Assembly (NCBI RefSeq): GCF_001638985.1 | Contig: NW_017265134.1 | Coordinates: 3,207,800-3,271,799 of the forward strand | Source of the DNA: Phycomyces blakesleeanus NRRL 1555(-) | Lineage: Eukaryota; Mucoromycota; Mucoromycetes; Mucorales; Phycomycetaceae | Length of the DNA stretch: 64,000 bases | Direction of reading: 5' to 3' | Part shown: positions 59,478-64,000 of the stretch, in pieces | Position numbering within the stretch: the stretch's first letter is position 1 | Layout: the number at the start of each line of letters is the position of its first letter | Translations under genes and position numbers: made by a program | The notes under the pieces: generated by a model | Seen by the model: the letters and a program-made list of their open reading frames with translations, nothing else | The model's database searches: none | Told to the model about the DNA's origin: nothing

Positions 59478-60375
59478 CTTCATTAAAGCATCAATGACAT
59501 CCTTGTTTAACACATATGCCATTACGTGGCAGTTGAAGTGCTGTAATTTTATATATATGAATATTAATTCTATGGTTGAATTTGGGATGAAATATAAAAC
59601 AACACTCACTTTAGTTTCTCTTGCAGCTCGTCTTCCGCAAGCGTTAGTGGCAGCTCGCATCATAGGATCTTCCCTGTCCTTACGAGTTGTACTCTGGAAG
59701 TTAGTGTGCACTATAGTACAGAATTCGCTTGTTTTTATACCCTGCCCAACAAACTTTGGGAGCAGGTAACCAAGAAGATTGGCAACGATCTTCTTGTTGA
59801 GGCTTCTATTAAAGAAGACATCCGTTTCCCGCCTTGGCTTTGTCTTGTTGGCATTGACAAGGGCAGGATCATTGAGAGTAAATTTGTCCCTCCGCATGTA
59901 CTCTTGAATCAACTTCTATTTAACAAAAATGGTTAATGGTTAGAATATTGGATATAGTAATACTTACAAAGACTTTGTCCTTGTTTTCGCAGCTAATTTC
60001 AGAAGCGATGCCAGCAGGAATTCTGACAATGGAACTGGCAGCAACAGAAGGATTATCAAGAGAAACAGAAGCAGATGTCTGGGATCCATTTCCTTGTCCA
60101 AAGCCAGCACAAATGACTTTATGCATTGTGGTGAGTTCACCACATACATCAACCATAAATTTCTCCATTTCTTTTATTTTCGCTAAAAGATTTTTATATT
60201 CATCAGATAAATTAGAAGCAATTTGGCGTATTCCAGTCATGATCTATAATATTAAATAAAGCATATTTTTCAGTTATTTAATTTTTAACTTTTAATTCAC
60301 ATTGTTTGATTTCAAATTAATGATTTATTTCTTATGTACAAGCAAGTATGTATGTGAGCAAGTGAAGAAGTGGAA

Positions 60376-60408
60376 GAGAGAGAGAGAGAGAGAGAGTGTG
60401 TGTGTAAG
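60376..60408. repeat. (GA)n(GT)n microsatellite
   Basis: About ten GA units followed by about five GT units, in the 5' flank of the accessory gene of E. Confidence 0.8.
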
Positions 60409-60722
60409 CAAAAAATGTTATAATAATCCAAACAACCTCTTTATATAAGTATACTAAATGGAACTGTAAATATATCAAAAATATCCTCTTGTAACTTTGG
60501 GATGACAATCCGTCATTATATTATCTTTTTGGACTCAATTGTTTTTTTTTCTTTTTTGTTTCAAACACACACACTTCTATTCTTTTCTTTTTTTATCTTG
60601 CCATTCCTATTTCCCGTTTTGTCCTTTTGTCTTTTTTATTCTTTTTTTTTCTGATTTTGGTTTTGTTTCATTTTTTCTTGAATTCATTTTTTTTCTCTCT
60701 CTTTCCAACTTTTATTATATTC

Positions 60723-61662
60723 ATGGGTTTTTCTGGTAAGACATATTTTCGTGGCAAAATAAAATACTTCCTTACAAACAATAAAATAATTAATTCATTT
60801 CACTGCAATAGGCAAGCACACACTTACTCTGCCTCTCTTACACTTTTATATCCCTCCGTTTTTCTTTGGTAAGACGATCTCTTTAAAATACTATATATAT
60901 ACATACAACTAAAAAATAATAATTGTTTATGTTGTCATAGACACTCGCATTTTAACTTTTTCTGATGCATCCTCTTCACAATGGCCATCTGGATTAGCCA
61001 AGGTTAGTAAATATACTTTATGCCATCATTCTATAAAATTATTCTAACTTTTTTTTTCTTTCTTATAGGTCATATTGCCAAAAATACTCTCTGCAATTAA
61101 ACACAGCCATGAAAATGGTAATATTTTATTTTACTTTACTTTATTTTTATTTACTTTTTATATTTATCTAAAAAATATGACTTTTATTATAGATGAACAA
61201 CCCTCTCTCAAACATGCCATGCATCAAGAACTACCATCCCATGTTACCGTCATTGACATGGTAAGTCTTCTTTTTCTTTTATTTTTTTTATATGTACTAC
61301 AATATTATTTATGCTGTACATTAATGTAATACAATATTCTACTAGAGACTATATCACCTCTTGACAAGTACTATCAATTTTTACATATAAATAGTTTTGC
61401 TTTGGGTATGTAAATTAATTATTCTATTGCCTAATTTACCTGAATTAATTTTCTCTGATCCTTTTTATAGTCAAAGAAAATCGGAACAAACGCCATATTT
61501 AATATTCCCAGTATCTTTTTGTTCAACCCATTTGTTTCTAGTATTTTCAATGTAAGTATATATTAAGTATATATTAATTTGCAAAAATTACTGAAAAGTA
61601 TACTATCGAAACTATATAATTAATATATTGCCCATATTTTTTCAAAGGCTGTTGCATCCTAG
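60723..61662 (+). CDS. orf3 small spliced gene of E, seven exons, 114 codons
   Basis: Exons are 60723-60735, 60812-60868, 60941-61002, 61069-61117, 61193-61260, 61471-61551 and 61648-61662; lengths 13, 57, 62, 49, 68, 81 and 15 nt give an uninterrupted 114-residue frame. It starts MGFSGKHTLTLPLLHF (hydrophobic, possibly a signal or membrane segment), then SDASSSQWPSGLAK, VILPKILSAIKHSHEN, DEQPSLKHAMHQE and a Phe/Ile-rich segment ending SSIFNAVAS. The middle blocks match D1, D2 and A. The gene lies between the accessory start and the transposon end and reads outward. Six introns in 345 coding bases is extreme. The function is unknown; a noncoding role is possible but less likely given the preserved phase. 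Confidence 0.6.
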
Positions 61663-62281
61663 CAAAAAAAGCCCATTATTTTCATTTTTTAGTGCTTTTT
61701 TCTATGCAGCAATCCTCAAAATAAAACAGTATCAAGGAGCCCACGGAAGAAGTAGCCAAAATATATAGTACTATCACAAGACCATCAACCTAGAATTGTT
61801 CTATTATTCTTTTTCAATAAACTTTAAATGAAACCAAAACAACCCAATAATTACGAGATATCAAATTTACGAGAGTATATTACCGGCTGAGAGCAATAAA
61901 GAGGCTTTTGTAGTTGAATATATTTAAACAAAAAGTAGTGTATAGGTATCTATACTCTAGTGTCAAAGATATGTGTAACTATAGTAAGGGAAACCCCATC
62001 AGATCCAGGATCAGCTCGCACTTTAAAGTATTTTAATAAAACTATAAGTTTTACACAAATGCCTATAGTGTACATACGTACTTACCATATAGAGAATACG
62101 AATTGGTCATATCTGCAGCACCTTGCTTTGACACCACACTAGTGTTCAGCTAGTCACGAACCTAGTGTCTAAAATACTCTGCCCATAGTTTACAGGTCAC
62201 CCAAATCCATGCATATTTTTAAACTAAACACATTGGTATACCCATTCCTATACATGTGTATGTGAACCCATTTTTCCAGTG

Positions 62282-64000
62282 CTCACTTCTCACTATTATC
62301 TGAACTTCTGGGTTCTGGATGATAGGAAGCTCTTTAGTTAAAGAGTATTGAAGTCCCATTATTGTGCCAACTAAAAAAATATGTTTGCACAAATTATTAG
62401 GGTCTGGACAAGAGCCAACTGACAGGACTTCCTCTTTAAGCAAGAGCTCATACCAAACAGAATTGTCAGTAAAGGAGCGACACTTGTACACCTGTAATAA
62501 ATAAATAAAAATTGATATTGATATGATTGAACTCAATGCACTATCAGTTATATACTCTTACCAAGTTGTCTTCTACAGTTTTAATCATGCAAAGAGCATC
62601 CTCGTGATCAACGTCAAAAGCCTTCTTCTTAGCCTTCTCAACATGAGTGAGAACAAGCTTCTTGAACCCATACATAATCTTGAGACCCTCTTGTCTATAG
62701 TCATGCTCAACTACTTGGGAGAACATGTAAACCAACCGGTTAACCCAGAAGTTTTTTGATCTTCCCAAGTAGTAAGCTTTCAAGATATGGTAATAGGATT
62801 CAATAAGATTGTTCGTGTGGAATCTGGCATTCTAATAAAAAACAGTAGAAACAGTTCATAAATAAAACATTATAATTGTATTAGCTTTACCAATCTCCAG
62901 GCCATCAACCAAAGGTCACTGTTGTGGGGAGAAAATAAAGCAAAATATAATATAGACGAAAGAATTCGTGAGAACTTGTGTAGGCTGTTTATTTCAAAAG
63001 AAAAGTAAAGAATGATAAAATTCGATTCTCTTTCTATACGGAACTATCTACGGATATTTATATGTTTTTCTAATTTGTAATTCAGTGTGTGCTTAAGTAA
63101 TCTTTATCACAATGAGTCATCTTCCAGGAGTATTGTTCTTCTGGAAAGATCCAGAAAGACCAATTGATATGATACTTCTCCAGTCAGATCAGTCCAAGAG
63201 TTTTGGTAAAGAAGAGCATTTATGCTATTGGTAATATTTTAGTATTCCGACCCAGATACTCGGGTAATGTTTCATAATATTAAATAGTTGTAGTTGTAGT
63301 CTCTCAATTAAGTATTTGTATAATAAAAGAAATATGTAGATGAAATATAATGATGCCATATATATAATGTATATGTATTTGTATATCCCATGTCATGGTG
63401 ATAATAATAAATAATCAATTATGTGTATGATGATCTGTATATTAGATAATATCATAAAGGGAGATCTGTTTGACTGGAATAGCTGAGGATATTATTTTAT
63501 CCTTCAGTCTTACTCTCAGATTCAGCAGTAATCAATACTCATTCACAACAGTTACGCTTAGCATGCTAGTGTGTGGCAAAGTATGCCACACATTTCCCAT
63601 GGCCAGCAAACTTGGAAACAAATTCCTTGTATTTCTGGTCAAACGCCTCCTTAGTCTTGGCATGTATCAGTAAGTTGAGGGTTACCCAAACTGCATCTTG
63701 CTCACACTTGCTTTCATAGGTGGCTCCAATAATTTTTATCTACAGCATTAGTAAAATATAAATAATTATTAGTAAAATTTAAGAATGAGTGTATTAACAT
63801 AATTTACATCTTTTTTGATGTGCATTTCCCATGCTCTCTTGATGTGCCAGTAGCACAAAAGGATCTGAACCAACTGGCCAAAGACTTCCTCTAGGGCATC
63901 AATCTCGACTGGGCTGCAGTCAATCATCACGCACTTGACACACAGGCTACAGTTGGATTTAACCCAACTGAGCCATTGTGACAAGGTTGTGATTAATTCT
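62282..64000 (-). pseudogene. Second MULE-type transposase, partial, SWIM finger, LTR-interrupted
   Basis: Reading from the window edge on the minus strand: VKCVMIDCSPVEIDALEEVF and ILLCYWHIKRAWEMHIKKD (core of a FAR1-like transposase with an Asp motif). Next is IIGATYESKCEQDAVWVTL ... GKCVAYFATH with a stop just after, and the exon is then split by a 631-bp solo LTR. Beyond the LTR: LWLMAWRLNARFHTNNLIES and LKAYYLGRS, and lastly SCPDPNNLCKHIFL, a SWIM-like C-x-n-C-x-H. It stops where transposon E begins (62281). It is a different subfamily from the OTU-bearing MULE and no OTU domain is in view. Confidence 0.75.
62920..63550 (-). mobile_element. Solo LTR, family 2 (631 bp), duplication GTYAC
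   Basis: On the minus strand it runs TGTTGTGAATGAGTATTGAT to CTCCCCACAACA, with 7-bp terminal inverted repeats TGTTGTG/CACAACA. Flanks are GTCAC (62915-62919) and GTTAC (63551-63555), one transition apart. Its first about 80 bp and its end match the LTR at 20857-21388; the middle is more diverged and about 100 bp longer. It splits a coding exon of the right-hand MULE gene. Confidence 0.85.

Larger units (their letters stand above)
55083..60240 (-). pseudogene. WRSDE accessory gene of E, split by a MULE
   Basis: It starts at 60240 (MTGIRQIASNLSDEYKNLLA) with a clear coiled-coil stretch. The basic exon (about 59918-59613) has RRDKFTLNDPALVNANKTK, KPRRETDVFFNRS and a run of Arg. The third exon begins near 59540 (HFNCHVMAYVLNKDVIDALMK) and is broken by the 4.0-kb MULE. 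It resumes at about 55445 with NCSELMIRSAMSEGESEDE and HPFWRSDE. The last exon (about 55252-55083) ends CFPPWTFRDGPQ. Apart from the MULE no lesion is seen, so the insertion is probably what disabled it. The stop lies about 180 bp from the end of tnp2, tail to tail. Confidence 0.75.
51044..62281 (+). mobile_element. CACTA-like transposon E, 11.2 kb with nested LTR and MULE
   Basis: Left end CACTGGAAAAACACCCCTGA; right end (reverse complement) CACTGGAAAAATGGGTTCAC. Without its two insertions it would be about 6.65 kb, the size of A and D. Flanking triplets are CCC and CTC, one mismatch, and the two flanks belong to different decayed genes, so the locus may have been rearranged. tnp2 and accessory are broken, but orf3 is open. 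From 61663 to 62281 no gene is seen. Confidence 0.85.

Noticed and set aside
60539..60872. Phe-rich frames upstream of orf3 in E
   Set aside because: They are T-rich leader sequence; only the short ATGGGTTTTTCTG exon joins in phase to orf3.
1..64000. CRISPR arrays, rRNA genes, bacterial-type operons
   Set aside because: No spaced identical repeats, rRNA cores or Shine-Dalgarno-led gene strings are seen; introns and tRNA form indicate a eukaryote.

Overview
This 64 kb window is almost entirely transposable elements nested in one another. The sequence is AT-rich, its genes carry many short GT-AG introns, and there are two nuclear-type tRNA genes. Recognisable families are Tnp2/CACTA transposases, FAR1-like MULE transposases and an endonuclease-bearing LINE. 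Together these suggest a transposon-rich filamentous fungus, most likely Mucoromycota (Mucorales-like); that placement is inference from gene style, not a search. No ordinary host protein gene is seen.

The backbone is five copies of one CACTA-like DNA transposon superfamily: A (5392-12172), D1 (12673-19549), B (right end 26380, left end unresolved), C (27053-34169), D2 (42030-48908) and E (51044-62281); D1 and D2 are copies of the same subfamily, so there are six copies in five lineages. Ends read 5'-CACTG...CAGTG-3', and D1 and D2 have perfect 3-bp target duplications (ATA, TTT). Copies share up to three genes: (1) a four-exon tnp2 transposase beginning with a C-x-C-x2-C exon and an acidic exon; (2) a tail-to-tail accessory gene with a low-complexity or coiled-coil N-terminus, a basic middle and an acidic MSD/E...RPxWRSDE signature; (3) orf3, a tiny 79-114 codon gene split into 5-7 exons, recognisable in A, D1, D2 and E and perhaps in C. 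I do not recognise the accessory protein or orf3 from any named family.

Later insertions are readable to the base. Family-1 solo LTRs (about 545 bp) lie in B, in the LINE and in E, each with a perfect 5-bp duplication. Family-2 solo LTRs lie in B and in the right-hand MULE gene. A 4.0 kb MULE sits inside the accessory gene of E; it has a 9-bp duplication, 0.3 kb tandem-repeat TIRs and a transposase fused to an OTU cysteine-protease domain. D1 apparently landed in a short tandem-repeat tract.

Between 34.2 and 41.3 kb are two copies of a non-LTR retrotransposon (ORF1 and endonuclease/RT ORF2 overlapping as ATGA). The second copy is bounded by a 15-bp duplication identical to the first 15 nt of the tRNA-Val gene beside it. 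Left of A are a spliced pseudogene (668-1699), minisatellite-like repeats and a T-rich tract. Between D2 and E are decayed retroelement and unknown gene remnants. The right end is a partial second MULE transposase with a SWIM finger.

Disablement is mostly by C-to-T/G-to-A transitions (CGA to TGA stops, TGG to TAG, GT to AT splice donors), plus insertions. D2 and C keep open tnp2 frames; D1 has a single stop.
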